A DNA stretch of 64,000 nt from Sphingomonas rosea (GCF_039538065.1 NZ_BAABBR010000001.1:1278501-1342500); one strand, 5' to 3'. Positions 34,528 to 43,294 are shown, counted from the first letter of the stretch. Made by a program: numbers and translations. Notes: generated by a model not told the origin, from the letters alone.

Positions 34528-35762
34528 AAGCTACGCTCCTCGTCGAGCCCGAAGGCGCTGTGCAACACGCGTACGGCAAGCTCGAGATAGTCCTCGGGAA
34601 TGAGCACGCTGACCTTGATCTCGCTGGTGGTGATGGCGAGGATGTTGATCCCCCGCTCGGCCAGCGTTTCGAACATCTTGGCGGCGATGCCGGCGTTGGA
34701 GCGCATGCCGACGCCGACCGCGCTGACCTTGACCACGTCGGTGTCGGTCAGGATTTCCTTGAAGCCGACCTGTTCGCGCACCTTTTCTATCTCGGCCACC
34801 GCATGGCTGAGGCTGGCGGTGGGCACGGTGAAGGTGAGATCGCTCGGGCTTCCCGGCCGCGGGACCGACTGGACGATCATGTCGACGATGATGTTCTCGG
34901 CCGCGAGCGGGGCGAACACCGCCGCGACTCCACCCGGCCGGTCGGGCATCTCCGACAGGGTGATCCGGGCTTCGTTGAGGTCGTGGGCGATGCCCGTCAC
35001 GACATTGCGTTCCATATCCGTCCCTTCGAGCGCATCGTCGCTCACGATCATTGTTCCGGGCTTGTCCTCGAACGAGGACAGCACTTGCAGCGGCATGGCG
35101 AAGCGCATGGCAAGGCCGACCGAGCGGGTCTGCAGCACCTTGGCTCCGACCGAGGCCAGTTCGAGCATCTCTTCGTAGGTGACGAGATCGAGCTTGCGCG
35201 CCCTCGGCACGATCCTGGGATCGGTGGTGTAGACGCCCTCGACGTCGGTGTAGATGTCGCAGCGGTCGGCCTGCATCGCGATCGCCAGCGCCACCGCCGA
35301 GGTATCGCTTCCCCCACGACCGAGCGTCGCCAGCTCGTTGTCGCCGGTCACGCCCTGGAAGCCCGGGATGACGGCGATGCCGCCCTCGTCGAACACCCGG
35401 TCGAGCACCGCGACGTCGATGCCCTCGATCAGCGCCGAGACATGGCCCGAGGCACGGATCGGAAGCTGCCAGCCCATGTAGCTGCGCGCCTTAACCCCCA
35501 TGCCCTGAAGCGTGATCGCGAGCAGCCCGCTGGTGACCTGCTCGCCGCTCGCCACCACCACGTCATATTCACGCGGGTCGTAAAGCGCCGCGGCTTCGCG
35601 GCAGAGCTGGACCAGCCGGTCGGTCTCGCCGGCCATGGCCGAGACCACCACTGCCACCTCGTTGCCGCGCTCGGCCTCGGCGCGGACGCGCTCGGCGACG
35701 CTCCGGATCCGTTCGATCCCGGCCATCGACGTGCCGCCGAATTTCATCACGATGCGGGCCAT
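34524..35762 (-). CDS. lysC: Aspartate kinase LysC
   Basis: First step of lysine, threonine, methionine and diaminopimelate synthesis. 412 residues: the kinase domain (about 1-235) starts MARIVMKFGGTS, with the nucleotide site GRGGSDTSAVALA. Two ACT domains (about 265-335 and 345-400) mediate feedback by amino acids. The ATG at 35762 is the only start that begins with the family KFGGTS motif at residues 7-12; the longer frame is not conserved. It is divergent from ubiG. This is the monofunctional class. Confidence 0.96.
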   Translation of the reverse strand: MARIVMKFGGTSMAGIERIRSVAERVRAEAERGNEVAVVVSAMAGETDRLVQLCREAAALYDPREYDVVVASGEQVTSGLLAITLQGMGVKARSYMGWQLPIRASGHVSALIEGIDVAVLDRVFDEGGIAVIPGFQGVTGDNELATLGRGGSDTSAVALAIAMQADRCDIYTDVEGVYTTDPRIVPRARKLDLVTYEEMLELASVGAKVLQTRSVGLAMRFAMPLQVLSSFEDKPGTMIVSDDALEGTDMERNVVTGIAHDLNEARITLSEMPDRPGGVAAVFAPLAAENIIVDMIVQSVPRPGSPSDLTFTVPTASLSHAVAEIEKVREQVGFKEILTDTDVVKVSAVGVGMRSNAGIAAKMFETLAERGINILAITTSEIKVSVLIPEDYLELAVRVLHSAFGLDEERSF

Positions 35763-35816
35763 GGGCGGGGTGCGGCGATCCTTGGGTTGCGGGCGGCGCC
35801 CTGTTAGGGGGAGCCC

Positions 35817-36539
35817 ATGGCAGAGACAAGTATCCGGCCCGAGGAAGCCGCGCACTTCGGCGCGATGGCGGGCGACTGGTGGGATCCCAAGGGATCGTCC
35901 GCCATGCTCCACCGGCTCAATCCCGTTCGCCTCGGCTTCGTCCGACAGGCGATCGACCGGCATTTCGGAACGAGCGAGCGCGACCTGCGGCCGCTCACCG
36001 GCAAGAGCGCGCTCGACGTCGGCTGCGGCGCGGGGCTCCTCGCCGAGCCGCTTGCCCGCCTCGGCGCCGCGGTCACCGGGATCGACGCCGCGCCCGAGCT
36101 GATCGAGGCCGCGCGCACCCATGCCGGCGAAAGCGGGCTCGCCATCCGTTATGTCGCGGGCGAAGTCGGGCGACTCGATGGCGCCTTCGACCTCGTCACC
36201 GCGCTCGAGGTCGTCGAGCATGTCGCCGATCCGGCGAGCTTCGTGCGCCAGCTGGCCGACCGACTCGCCCCCGACGGCCTCCTCGTCATGAGCACGCCCG
36301 CCCGAACCCCCTGGTCACGGCTCCTCACCATCACGCTCGCCGAAGGCACCGGGCAGATCCCGCGCGGCACGCATGACTACGACCAGTTCCTGTCGCCCGA
36401 TCAGCTCGGCGAGACGCTGGCGCAGGCGGGCCTGACAGTGGTGGAGACACGCGGGATCGCTTTCGGTCCGGGCAAGGGCCTCCACCTCAGCGACGATCTC
36501 AGCCTCAATTACCTCGTCGCGGCGGTGCGCGCGGGCTGA
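35817..36539 (+). CDS. ubiG: Ubiquinone biosynthesis O-methyltransferase UbiG
   Basis: SAM methyltransferase for both O-methylation steps of ubiquinone synthesis. 240 residues. Motif I is ALDVGCGAGLLAEPLARLGA, and the typical UbiG N-terminus (AAHFGAMAGDWWDPKG) and FDLVTALEVVEHV are present. Start 35817 is divergent from lysC with about 55 bp between. Two further PilZ genes and coq7 (at 17671) complete the local context; ubiG and coq7 work in the same pathway but not in one operon. Confidence 0.95.
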   Translation: MAETSIRPEEAAHFGAMAGDWWDPKGSSAMLHRLNPVRLGFVRQAIDRHFGTSERDLRPLTGKSALDVGCGAGLLAEPLARLGAAVTGIDAAPELIEAARTHAGESGLAIRYVAGEVGRLDGAFDLVTALEVVEHVADPASFVRQLADRLAPDGLLVMSTPARTPWSRLLTITLAEGTGQIPRGTHDYDQFLSPDQLGETLAQAGLTVVETRGIAFGPGKGLHLSDDLSLNYLVAAVRAG

Positions 36540-36543
36540 GCAG

Positions 36544-36816
36544 TCAGTCGGCCGGGTTGCCCGGTCGCGACAGGAACTGCAGCCCGGCACGCCCGCCGAT
36601 CGACCACCGCACCCGCGCTTCGACGGTCCCGACGGTCGGGATGGTCGCGACCATGATCTCACCGATCACATGGTCCCCCACGACCCGGCACCCGTTCTCG
36701 GACACGTTCTCGAACAGCGCCTTCTCGACCGGCTGGCCACCGCGCCGCAAATATCCCTGCAGGGAAGTATCGCGCCGCTCTTCGCTGCGCTGGGTTTCGT
36801 CGGCGCTCACGGCCAT
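36544..36816 (-). CDS. PilZ domain protein
   Basis: Single PilZ domain of about 90 residues, a c-di-GMP receptor family. The start MAVSADETQRSEERRDTSLQ contains the N-terminal Arg-rich c-di-GMP contact region and is followed by FENVSENGCRVVG, the DxSxxG-type motif with Asn in first place. The open frame extends 37 residues upstream, but that part looks non-coding. It ends close to the convergent ubiG and is divergent from the PilZ-PilZ gene at 37003. No partner domain is present, so it probably acts by protein contact. Confidence 0.75.
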   Translation of the reverse strand: MAVSADETQRSEERRDTSLQGYLRRGGQPVEKALFENVSENGCRVVGDHVIGEIMVATIPTVGTVEARVRWSIGGRAGLQFLSRPGNPAD

Positions 36817-37002
36817 CCCCTGTTCTGCCGGACTGCCCGGCGGGCCGTCACGCTTCACGCCTTCGCCGTCAAAGACGGTAACCGGATAATGAATGAACCA
36901 TAGTGGAGCAACCGCCCTTTTAACCATGTTGCTTTAACCGGCGCTCACATGTCGGCCTCATAACGTTACGCACTGAATGGCGGACAAGGGGAAACGAGTG
37001 CC

Positions 37003-37569
37003 ATGGCCGATGCCTCGGTGGCAGCGGCGTCCTTCCCGTCTCGTGAAGAGCGGCGTACCTCGCATCTGAGCGGATGGCTGAAGCGCGTCGACGGACAATT
37101 TGCGGACTTCACCTTGGTGGATCTGTCGTACGGCGGCTGCCGGATTCGGACCGAGGCACCCCTGTGCCGCGGCGAGCGGGTCTCGCTGTCCTTTCCCGGC
37201 CGCGGCCTGATCGAGGCGGCGGTCCGGTGGTGGCGCGGCGACGAGTTCGGCATGACCTTCGCCGTCACGGGCGAGGACACGCAAACACCGCGCCAGGTCG
37301 AGCGCCTCCAGACGCGCCTGTCGGTGGCGGTTCGCCGTGCCGGCCGCCGGAGCCAGTGGATCGAGGCGCACGACATTTCGCCCCACGGCTGCTGTCTCGA
37401 ATTCGTCGAGATGCCGCGGGTCGGCGACCTGTTGTTCGTCCAGCTCCCCGGCCTCGAGGCGATCGAAGCACGCGTGCGGTGGGTCGAAGGCTATCGCGCC
37501 GGCGTCGAGTTCGCCCGTCCCGTGCACCCGGCCGTCTTCGACCTGCTGCAGGAACGCTGGCGGGGCTAG
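37003..37569 (+). CDS. Tandem PilZ domain protein
   Basis: 188 residues with two PilZ-like domains: the first (about 13-90) has SREERRTSHL and VDLSYGGCRI; the second (about 98-185) has RRAGRRSQWIEAHDISPHGC. Both contain the Arg cluster and D-x-S-x-x-G pattern that bind c-di-GMP, although the second is slightly altered (DISPHG). It is divergent from the single-PilZ gene. With the diguanylate cyclase at 496 it points to c-di-GMP control in this organism; targets are unknown. Confidence 0.85.
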   Translation: MADASVAAASFPSREERRTSHLSGWLKRVDGQFADFTLVDLSYGGCRIRTEAPLCRGERVSLSFPGRGLIEAAVRWWRGDEFGMTFAVTGEDTQTPRQVERLQTRLSVAVRRAGRRSQWIEAHDISPHGCCLEFVEMPRVGDLLFVQLPGLEAIEARVRWVEGYRAGVEFARPVHPAVFDLLQERWRG

Positions 37570-37572
37570 GTC

Positions 37573-38244
37573 CTAGAAGTCGACCTTGTCGTAATGCTGC
37601 GGCGGGACGATCACTTCCATCCGCTCGCCGAGCAGCGGCCGGAACGCCGGCCGGCTCTTCATCACGCTGTACCAGTCCTTCGCCTGCTTGTGCCCGCGCC
37701 AATCGACCGCGCCGAGATAGTCGATCACGCTGAGGTGCGCGGCCGCCGTGAAGTCGGCGAGGCTCAATGCCGCTCCCGCCAGCCAGCGCCGGTGGTCGAG
37801 CAGATAGTCGAGATAGTCGAGGTGGTTGTTTCCCACCCGCATCGCCTCGCGCAACACGCGGGTGTCCGGGCTCTCCTTGCTGACGAGGCGCTTGCGCATC
37901 CGCTCGGCCATCAGCGGCTCGACCACCTCGCGGTAGAGCTTCTCGTCGAACCACTCGGTCAGCCGCCGGATCTCGGCCCGCTGCGCCGCGTCGCCGTGGA
38001 TCATCGGGACCTTCTCGATGGTCTCCTCGAAATATTCGGCGATGGGCTGGCTGCCGATGAGCGTGATCCCGCGCTCGGTCTCGACCAGCACCGGGGTCTC
38101 GCCCGCGGGGTTGAGATCGAGGAATTCGTCACGTCGCTCCCACGGATTTTCACGCACCAGTTCGGCGGGCACGCCCTTCTCGGCCATGACCAGCCGGACC
38201 TTGCGGGAAAAGGGGCACAGGGGGAATTGCAGGAGCTGCCACAT
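37573..38244 (-). CDS. GST-fold protein, FzlA-like candidate
   Basis: 223 residues with the glutathione S-transferase fold: thioredoxin-like half (about 1-80, with FPLCPFSRKVRL and LNPAGETPVLVE), then a helical C-terminal domain (about 85-205). A cysteine stands at the active-site position. The end KSRPAFRPLLGERMEVIVPP then HYDKVDF, and ENPWERRDEFL near residue 32, recall FzlA, the GST-like protein that bends FtsZ filaments in alphaproteobacteria. I infer this from memory of that family, so an ordinary GST cannot be excluded. It is divergent from rlmB. The start is the ATG at 38244. Confidence 0.78.
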   Translation of the reverse strand: MWQLLQFPLCPFSRKVRLVMAEKGVPAELVRENPWERRDEFLDLNPAGETPVLVETERGITLIGSQPIAEYFEETIEKVPMIHGDAAQRAEIRRLTEWFDEKLYREVVEPLMAERMRKRLVSKESPDTRVLREAMRVGNNHLDYLDYLLDHRRWLAGAALSLADFTAAAHLSVIDYLGAVDWRGHKQAKDWYSVMKSRPAFRPLLGERMEVIVPPQHYDKVDF

Positions 38245-38301
38245 GCCGATGGGCTTTAACGCGGGTTCACCGAGGGGCAAGGCGAAGCTACAGCATTGTC
38301 C

Positions 38302-39054
38302 ATGAGCCGCCGAAAGAAGTCGCACCAGTCCAGCCACGGAACCGCCAATCGTCCCCGTTTCTGGGGCAAGCATGCCGTTGCCGCCGCCCTCGACAATCCC
38401 GACCGCCGGGTGGTCAAGGCGTGGACCACGCGCGAAGCCGCCAGTTTCATGCAGTTTCCCGAGGGCCTGCCTGTCACCTTCGCCGAAGCCGCCGATCTCG
38501 GCCGCCTCGTCCCCAACGACGCGCCGCACCAGGGCGTGGTGATCGAGGTCGAGCCGCTCGAGGACATGTGGCTCGGCGACCTTCTCGCCGAGGCGGACGA
38601 GAAAGCCGTGCTGCTGGTGCTCGACCAAGTCACCGATCCGCACAATGTCGGCGCGATCCTGCGCTCGGCCGCGGCCTTCGGGGCGATCGGAATCGTCACG
38701 CAGGACCGCCATGCCCCGCCCGAAGGCGGCGCGCTCGCCAAGGCCGCCTCGGGCGCGCTCGAACGGGTGCCGTGGGTTCGTGTCGTCAACCTCGCCCGCG
38801 CCCTCGAGGAAATCGCCGAGGTCGGCTTCTGGCGGATCGGCCTCGCCGGCGAAGCCAGGTCGACGCTGTCCGAAGCGCTCGGGCCGCCGCGGGTCGCGCT
38901 GGTGCTGGGCGCCGAGGGTCCGGGCATGCGCCAGAACATCCGCGACCATTGCGACGCGCTCGCCAAGCTTCCGATCAGCGACGCGGTCGAGAGCCTCAAC
39001 GTCTCGAACGCCGCCGCGATCAGCCTCTACGCCGCCGCCGAGGCGCGCCGCTGA
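38302..39054 (+). CDS. rlmB: 23S rRNA (guanosine-2251-2'-O)-methyltransferase RlmB (TrmH family)
   Basis: SPOUT methyltransferase for ribose 2'-O-methylation. 250 residues: the N-terminal substrate-binding domain (about 1-90) opens with a short basic tail, FWGKHAVAAALDNPDRRV. The knot follows with motif 1 DQVTDPHNVGAILRSAAAFGA, motif 2 LVLGAEGPGMRQ and motif 3 ISDAVESLNVSNAAAISLY. The ATG at 38302 is preferred over an in-frame TTG two codons upstream. First gene of an operon with the next three (4-bp or smaller gaps). Confidence 0.92.
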   Translation: MSRRKKSHQSSHGTANRPRFWGKHAVAAALDNPDRRVVKAWTTREAASFMQFPEGLPVTFAEAADLGRLVPNDAPHQGVVIEVEPLEDMWLGDLLAEADEKAVLLVLDQVTDPHNVGAILRSAAAFGAIGIVTQDRHAPPEGGALAKAASGALERVPWVRVVNLARALEEIAEVGFWRIGLAGEARSTLSEALGPPRVALVLGAEGPGMRQNIRDHCDALAKLPISDAVESLNVSNAAAISLYAAAEARR

Positions 39055-39671
39055 TGGTCCACACGCGCGAGTCGATCGACGAGGCGCTGGATCATCTCGA
39101 ACGCGCCGATCCCGCGCTCGCGGCGGCGATCGCGCGGCATGGCCGGCCCGACCCGCGCAAGAGCGAGCGCGGCACCGCTGCCCTGCTCCGCACCATCGTC
39201 GGCCAGCAGGTCAGCGTCGCGGCGGCCGATTCGATGTGGCGCAAGCTGACCGAGGCCTATGGCGATCCGCCCGACCTCGAACGCCTGGTCGCCGCCAGCG
39301 ACGAGGAGCTGCGCGCGCTCGGCCAGTCACGGCAGAAGTCCGGCTATCTGCGCAGCCTCGCCGGCCTCGTCCTGTCGGGCGAGCTCGACCTCGCCAACTT
39401 GCCCGACGACGACGAGGACGCCATCGCGCTCCTGACCAAGGTCAAGGGCATCGGCCGCTGGTCCGCGGAAATCTACCTGCTCTTCGCCGAGGGCCGGGCC
39501 GACGTCTTCCCGGCCGGCGACCTCGCGGTCCAGATCGAGCTCGGCCGCCTGCTCGGGTCCGGGGAGCGACCGTCCGAAAAGTGGCTGCGCGAGCGCGCGG
39601 CTAGCTGGTCGCCCTATCGCGGCGCGGCGGCGGTGCTCGCCTGGCACAGCTACAACACCAAGGTGATCTGA
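39054..39671 (+). CDS. DNA-3-methyladenine glycosylase II, AlkA-like
   Basis: Removes alkylated purines from DNA. 205 residues with an HhH-GPD core: LLRTIVGQQVSVAAADSMWR, hairpin LTKVKGIGRWSAEIYLLF, and catalytic Asp in FPAGDLAVQ. The ATG at 39054 overlaps the rlmB stop (TGATG arrangement), so translation is coupled; upstream residues of the open frame are the shadow of rlmB. It lacks the extra N-terminal domain of full E. coli AlkA, as do many small AlkA/MAG homologues. Confidence 0.92.
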   Translation: MVHTRESIDEALDHLERADPALAAAIARHGRPDPRKSERGTAALLRTIVGQQVSVAAADSMWRKLTEAYGDPPDLERLVAASDEELRALGQSRQKSGYLRSLAGLVLSGELDLANLPDDDEDAIALLTKVKGIGRWSAEIYLLFAEGRADVFPAGDLAVQIELGRLLGSGERPSEKWLRERAASWSPYRGAAAVLAWHSYNTKVI

Positions 39672-39672
39672 G

Positions 39673-40230
39673 ATGAGCCGCCGAATTGTCGCCATCGGTG
39701 GCACCACCCGGCCCGGCAGCAGCACCGAGCGCGTGCTGACGGTCGCCGCCGACGCCGCCCGCGCGCTCGGCGCCGAGATCGGGCTGTTCGGGGGCGAGTA
39801 TATCGCGAAGCTCCCCCATTATCGCGGGCCCGAATGGAGCGCGGACAAGGGCGCCGAGATGATCGAGGCGGTCCGTGCCGCCGACGGCATCCTGCTTGCC
39901 ACACCCGGCTATCACGGCACCGTCTCGGGCATGGTCAAGAATGCCATCGACTATTTCGAGGAGCTGGCCGGCGACGCCCGCCCGTATCTCGAGGGCCGGC
40001 CGGTCGGGTTGATCGTCACCGCCTTCGGGCACCAGGCGGCCAATTCCTCGATGACCACGCTCCGGACCATCGCCCATGCGCTGCGCGGCTGGCCAACCCC
40101 GTTCGGCGCGGCCCTGCGCGTGTGCGCCGAGAGCTTCGCCCCTGACGGGAGCCTCGCCGACGAGGACATCGCCGAGCAGCTCCGCCGCGTCGGGAGCCAG
40201 GTAGCGCAGGCGGCCGGCCGACTCGGGTGA
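39673..40230 (+). CDS. NADPH-dependent FMN reductase family protein
   Basis: Flavodoxin-like oxidoreductase of 185 residues. Phosphate-binding loop for FMN is GGTTRPGSSTERVL at the N-terminus; ATPGYHGTVSGMVKNAIDYF forms the second FMN contact. Members reduce flavins, quinones, azo dyes or chromate; the substrate is not evident. It follows the glycosylase by 1 bp and its TGA overlaps the start of the glycerol kinase (GTGA), so it belongs to the same operon. Confidence 0.88.
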   Translation: MSRRIVAIGGTTRPGSSTERVLTVAADAARALGAEIGLFGGEYIAKLPHYRGPEWSADKGAEMIEAVRAADGILLATPGYHGTVSGMVKNAIDYFEELAGDARPYLEGRPVGLIVTAFGHQAANSSMTTLRTIAHALRGWPTPFGAALRVCAESFAPDGSLADEDIAEQLRRVGSQVAQAAGRLG

Positions 40231-41684
40231 GCGACCCGCTGATCCTCGTTCTCGACGCCGGCACCAGCTCGGTCCGCGCCATCCTCTACGGCCTCGATGG
40301 CGCTATCCACGGCCACTGCAGCCGCGACCTTATGCAACATTACCCCGGGCCCGGCCTCGTCGAGCATGACGCGGGCGAGATCTGGGCGAGCAGCCGCTCG
40401 TGCCTCGCCGACATGGTCGCGGCGGCGGGCGGGGCCGAGCGGATCGCGGCGATCGGTATCACCAACCAGCGCGAGACCGTGGTCGCCTGGGACCGCTCGA
40501 CCGGCGAACCGCTCGCCCGCGCCATCGTGTGGCAGGACCGTCGCACCGCCCAGGCCTGCAAGGCGCTCGCCGACGCCGGTCACGAGCGGCTCGTGCGCCA
40601 GCGCACCGGGCTCCGCCTCGACCCCTATTTTTCCGCGACCAAGATGGCCTGGATGCTGACGCACGAGCCCGCCGTCGCCTTGGCCGGGGCGACGCTCGCC
40701 TTCGGCACGGTCGAGAGCTGGCTCGCCTTCAAGCTGACGGGCGAGCATGTCACCGACGTCAGCAACGCCAGCCGGACCCTGCTCCTCGACCTTGCCGGCG
40801 ACGACTGGGACGAGGAGTTGCTAGCCCTGTTCGGCGTGCCCCGGCGCGCCCTGCCCCGGATCGTCGCCACCGCCGGCCCGGTCGGCGCGACCCGCCTGTT
40901 CGGCCGCGCCATCCCGCTCACCGCGCTGGTCGGCGACCAGCAGTCGGCGACGATCGGGCAAGCCTGCCTCGCGCCCGGCCAGACCAAGCTGACGCTCGGC
41001 ACCGGGGCGTTCGTCCTGACCAACATCGGCCCCGCCCGCCCCGCGCCGGCCGAGGGCCTGCTCGGCACCGTACTGGGCGAGGCCGGCGGCGAGCGCCACT
41101 ATGCGCTCGAAGGCGCGATCTTCGTCGCGGGCAGCCTGATCAAGTGGCTGCGCGACGGACTAGGCCTGGTCCGCTCCGCCGCCGAGACCGAGGAACTCGC
41201 CAGATCGGTTCCCGACAATGGCGGCGTGGCCCTGCTGCCGGCACTGTCGGGCCTCGGCGCGCCCTATTGGAAGCCCGAGGCCAAGGCCGCGATCACCGGC
41301 CTCAGCTTCGCCGCCACCCGCGCCCATGTCGCCCGCGCCGCGCTCGAGACGGTCAGCCACCAGCTGGTTGACCTCGCCGCCGCCTTCGCCGCTGCGGGCG
41401 CGCCGTGGCACGACCTCAGGATCGACGGGGGCATGGCGGCCAACGACTGGCTCGCGCAGGACATCGCCGACATGGTCGGGCTCCCCGTCACGCGCCCCGC
41501 CGATGTGGAGACCACCGCAAGGGGCGCCGCGATCCTTGCCGCGGTCGGCGCCGGACTCCACCCCGACCTTCCAACGGCCGCCGCCGCGATGATCCCGCCG
41601 AGCCGGACCTTCGAGCCGCGCGACATCGGCGCCGAGCGGACCCGCCGCCTCGCCGCCTGGCGCGACCTGCTCGAGCGAAGCTGA
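40227..41684 (+). CDS. glpK: Glycerol kinase GlpK (FGGY family)
   Basis: ATP-dependent phosphorylation of glycerol. 485 residues starting at GTG 40227. Landmarks are LDAGTSSVRAI (ATP loop), GITNQRETVVAWDRSTGEPL with the GlpK-type NQRE, DQQSATIGQ, KLTLGTGAF and IDGGMAANDWL near the C-terminus, which is the glycerol kinase FGGY signature. No glpF or glpD lies nearby, so it is separated from the usual glp genes. Related FGGY sugar kinases cannot be wholly excluded, but NQRE and the WQDRRT motif favour glycerol. Confidence 0.9.
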   Translation: MSDPLILVLDAGTSSVRAILYGLDGAIHGHCSRDLMQHYPGPGLVEHDAGEIWASSRSCLADMVAAAGGAERIAAIGITNQRETVVAWDRSTGEPLARAIVWQDRRTAQACKALADAGHERLVRQRTGLRLDPYFSATKMAWMLTHEPAVALAGATLAFGTVESWLAFKLTGEHVTDVSNASRTLLLDLAGDDWDEELLALFGVPRRALPRIVATAGPVGATRLFGRAIPLTALVGDQQSATIGQACLAPGQTKLTLGTGAFVLTNIGPARPAPAEGLLGTVLGEAGGERHYALEGAIFVAGSLIKWLRDGLGLVRSAAETEELARSVPDNGGVALLPALSGLGAPYWKPEAKAAITGLSFAATRAHVARAALETVSHQLVDLAAAFAAAGAPWHDLRIDGGMAANDWLAQDIADMVGLPVTRPADVETTARGAAILAAVGAGLHPDLPTAAAAMIPPSRTFEPRDIGAERTRRLAAWRDLLERS

Positions 41685-41817
41685 ACAAGGTCTCGAAGGT
41701 CCAGGGGTCCGCGAGTCGTTTGCCCGGAACTTCACGATCATCGCGCATATCGCGACTGGTGCCTCGGACGATGCAAAGAGCCGTGCGGACGAACCGCTGG
41801 GGTGAGTGAAGCAGGCC

Positions 41818-41834
41818 AAATCCTACTTTGCAAG
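41818..41834 (+). repeat. 17-bp shared upstream element, copy 2
   Basis: AAATCCTACTTTGCAAG, identical to the minus-strand reading of 2331-2347. It lies 93 bp before the membrane protein gene at 41928, in the same orientation. In copy 1 the distance to the gene is 92 bp. The rest of the two leaders is unrelated by eye. Confidence 0.45.
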
Positions 41835-41839
41835 CACGA

Positions 41840-41857
41840 TCCGGGCCACCGCCCGGA
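41840..41857 (+). terminator. Perfect 7-bp hairpin after glpK, candidate terminator
   Basis: TCCGGGC-CACC-GCCCGGA forms a perfect GC-rich stem with a 4-nt loop. Only a weak C/T tract follows, and it sits 155 bp past glpK, so it could instead be part of the leader of the next gene. Low-confidence terminator. Confidence 0.3.
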
Positions 41858-41927
41858 CCTCCCCTTGGCGCGTCGGGCCTGATGAATTAGCCTGTCGCCG
41901 TGTTCCGGAGATTGGGGGATCTCGACG

Positions 41928-42674
41928 ATGGCACCGACCGACCGCGCCGGCCTCGCCCGCTACCGCGATCTCTACCTGTGGATGCTGATCCCGATGGCGG
42001 TGATGCAGCTCGGCATCCTGCGCGATTACTGGGGCGACTTCAGCGACAATGCCTGGCCGGTGCACGTACATTACTGGACGGCGACGCTCTGGTATCTGCT
42101 GCTGATCGTCCAGCCGCGGCTCGCGACGACGGGGCGGATGGCGCAGCACCGGACGTGGGGGATGATCGGTTTCTTCCTCGCCGGCGGGGTCGCCTTCACG
42201 GCGCTGGCCGCGCTCAACCGCGACATCGTCAACGCCGGGCGCGCGGCGGCGTCCCCCGACCAGTTCGGCCCGTTCAAGCCCTGGTTCTTCTACGGCATCG
42301 CGGCGGTCGAATTCGTGATGATGAGCGCCTTCATCGTCGCGATCGTGCAGGCGATCCGCCACCGCAAGCGGCTCGAGGACCATGCCTGGTGGCTGGTCTC
42401 GAGCGTGTTCATCATCATGATGCCGACGCTCGGCCGCGGGATGCAGTTCCTCTGGTTCATGATCGGCCGGCCCGAGGATGCGGTGACATTGCCGCTCTAT
42501 GTTAGCACCGCGGCGATCGTGGCGCTCCTCGCTTGGGCGGCCAGGCGCTACGGCCGGTTCAATCACCCGGCGACCTGGCTGGCGCTGGGGGCGAATCTGT
42601 TCAACCTGCTGTTCGAGCCGCTGGGCAAGTGGGTGTGGCTGCAGGGCGTGCTGCGGATGATCATCAAGGACTGA
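41928..42674 (+). CDS. Integral membrane protein of unknown function
   Basis: 248 residues with about seven membrane helices. It starts MAPTDRAGLARYRDLYLWML. Conserved-looking histidines in VHVHYWTATLW, AQHRTWGM and AIRHRKRLEDHAWWL suggest possible metal or haem ligation, as in DUF2306-like proteins, but the assignment is a guess. GGGGGA lies eight bases before the ATG. It stands alone with its own leader, which carries the 17-bp element and a hairpin. Confidence 0.7.
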   Translation: MAPTDRAGLARYRDLYLWMLIPMAVMQLGILRDYWGDFSDNAWPVHVHYWTATLWYLLLIVQPRLATTGRMAQHRTWGMIGFFLAGGVAFTALAALNRDIVNAGRAAASPDQFGPFKPWFFYGIAAVEFVMMSAFIVAIVQAIRHRKRLEDHAWWLVSSVFIIMMPTLGRGMQFLWFMIGRPEDAVTLPLYVSTAAIVALLAWAARRYGRFNHPATWLALGANLFNLLFEPLGKWVWLQGVLRMIIKD

Positions 42675-42751
42675 GCGAGGGGGGGCGCAAGGCCGAGCGC
42701 CCGCTTTGGGTGGAAAGCGGACCCTGCCGTCGTCACTCGAGAGCGATGTTG

Positions 42752-43294
42752 TCAGCGCCCGAGAAGGATGTCGGCCAAATCGCCAGCTGGTCCTAGTAGG
42801 CGTCCGTTCCATCTGATCACAGTTCGGCCGAATGGCGTTACGATGCCCATCACATGACTGGGGGCGCCGACGCCATGGCTCCCATCAGTTTCAACGATGC
42901 CGTTGTAGAGAGCAGGATTTCGGATCAGATCTTCGACAGACTTGGCCTCCAAGTCCGTAAGCGACCTGACCTTGTTGGAATTCAGCTCTTGCTTGGCCGG
43001 AAGAAGTCCGCCCGGCCCACGCTCGCTTACCTGGCTCCACTCCCAGCGACCATGTTTGTCTCGCCACGCGATCGTGCTCGCCTCGGCATAGTCGAAGTGG
43101 CGAGCAACACTGTCGATGTAGATTGCCGTGCCGCCGACATGTCTGGGTATGCCGTATCGATCTCTTATTCCGAAGCTTCGTGTCAGCTCAGGGGCGTTTA
43201 GGGGATCGGTCGCCGCAATGGTGCGCGAAGTCGGCGCAGTCGCGCAGCCTCCTAGGCCCGCCAGCAAAACTGTCATCGAAAGCAAATATTTCAT
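42752..43294 (-). CDS. Lipoprotein of unknown function, lower GC
   Basis: 180 residues with a lipoprotein signal (MKYLLSMTVLLAGLGGCATA, lipobox LGGC). The mature part has no recognised domain; it includes RDRYGIPRHVGGTAIYIDSV and a middle KVRSLTDLEAKSVEDL helix. Its base composition is clearly less GC-rich and its codon choice more relaxed than its neighbours, and it sits beside the only tRNA gene, so it may have been acquired. It runs towards the plus-strand membrane protein gene (convergent). Confidence 0.65.
   Translation of the reverse strand: MKYLLSMTVLLAGLGGCATAPTSRTIAATDPLNAPELTRSFGIRDRYGIPRHVGGTAIYIDSVARHFDYAEASTIAWRDKHGRWEWSQVSERGPGGLLPAKQELNSNKVRSLTDLEAKSVEDLIRNPALYNGIVETDGSHGVGAPSHVMGIVTPFGRTVIRWNGRLLGPAGDLADILLGR

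Noticed and set aside
41840..41857. Riboswitch-like leader before the membrane protein gene
   Set aside because: Only a single 7-bp hairpin is present; no known aptamer core was recognised.
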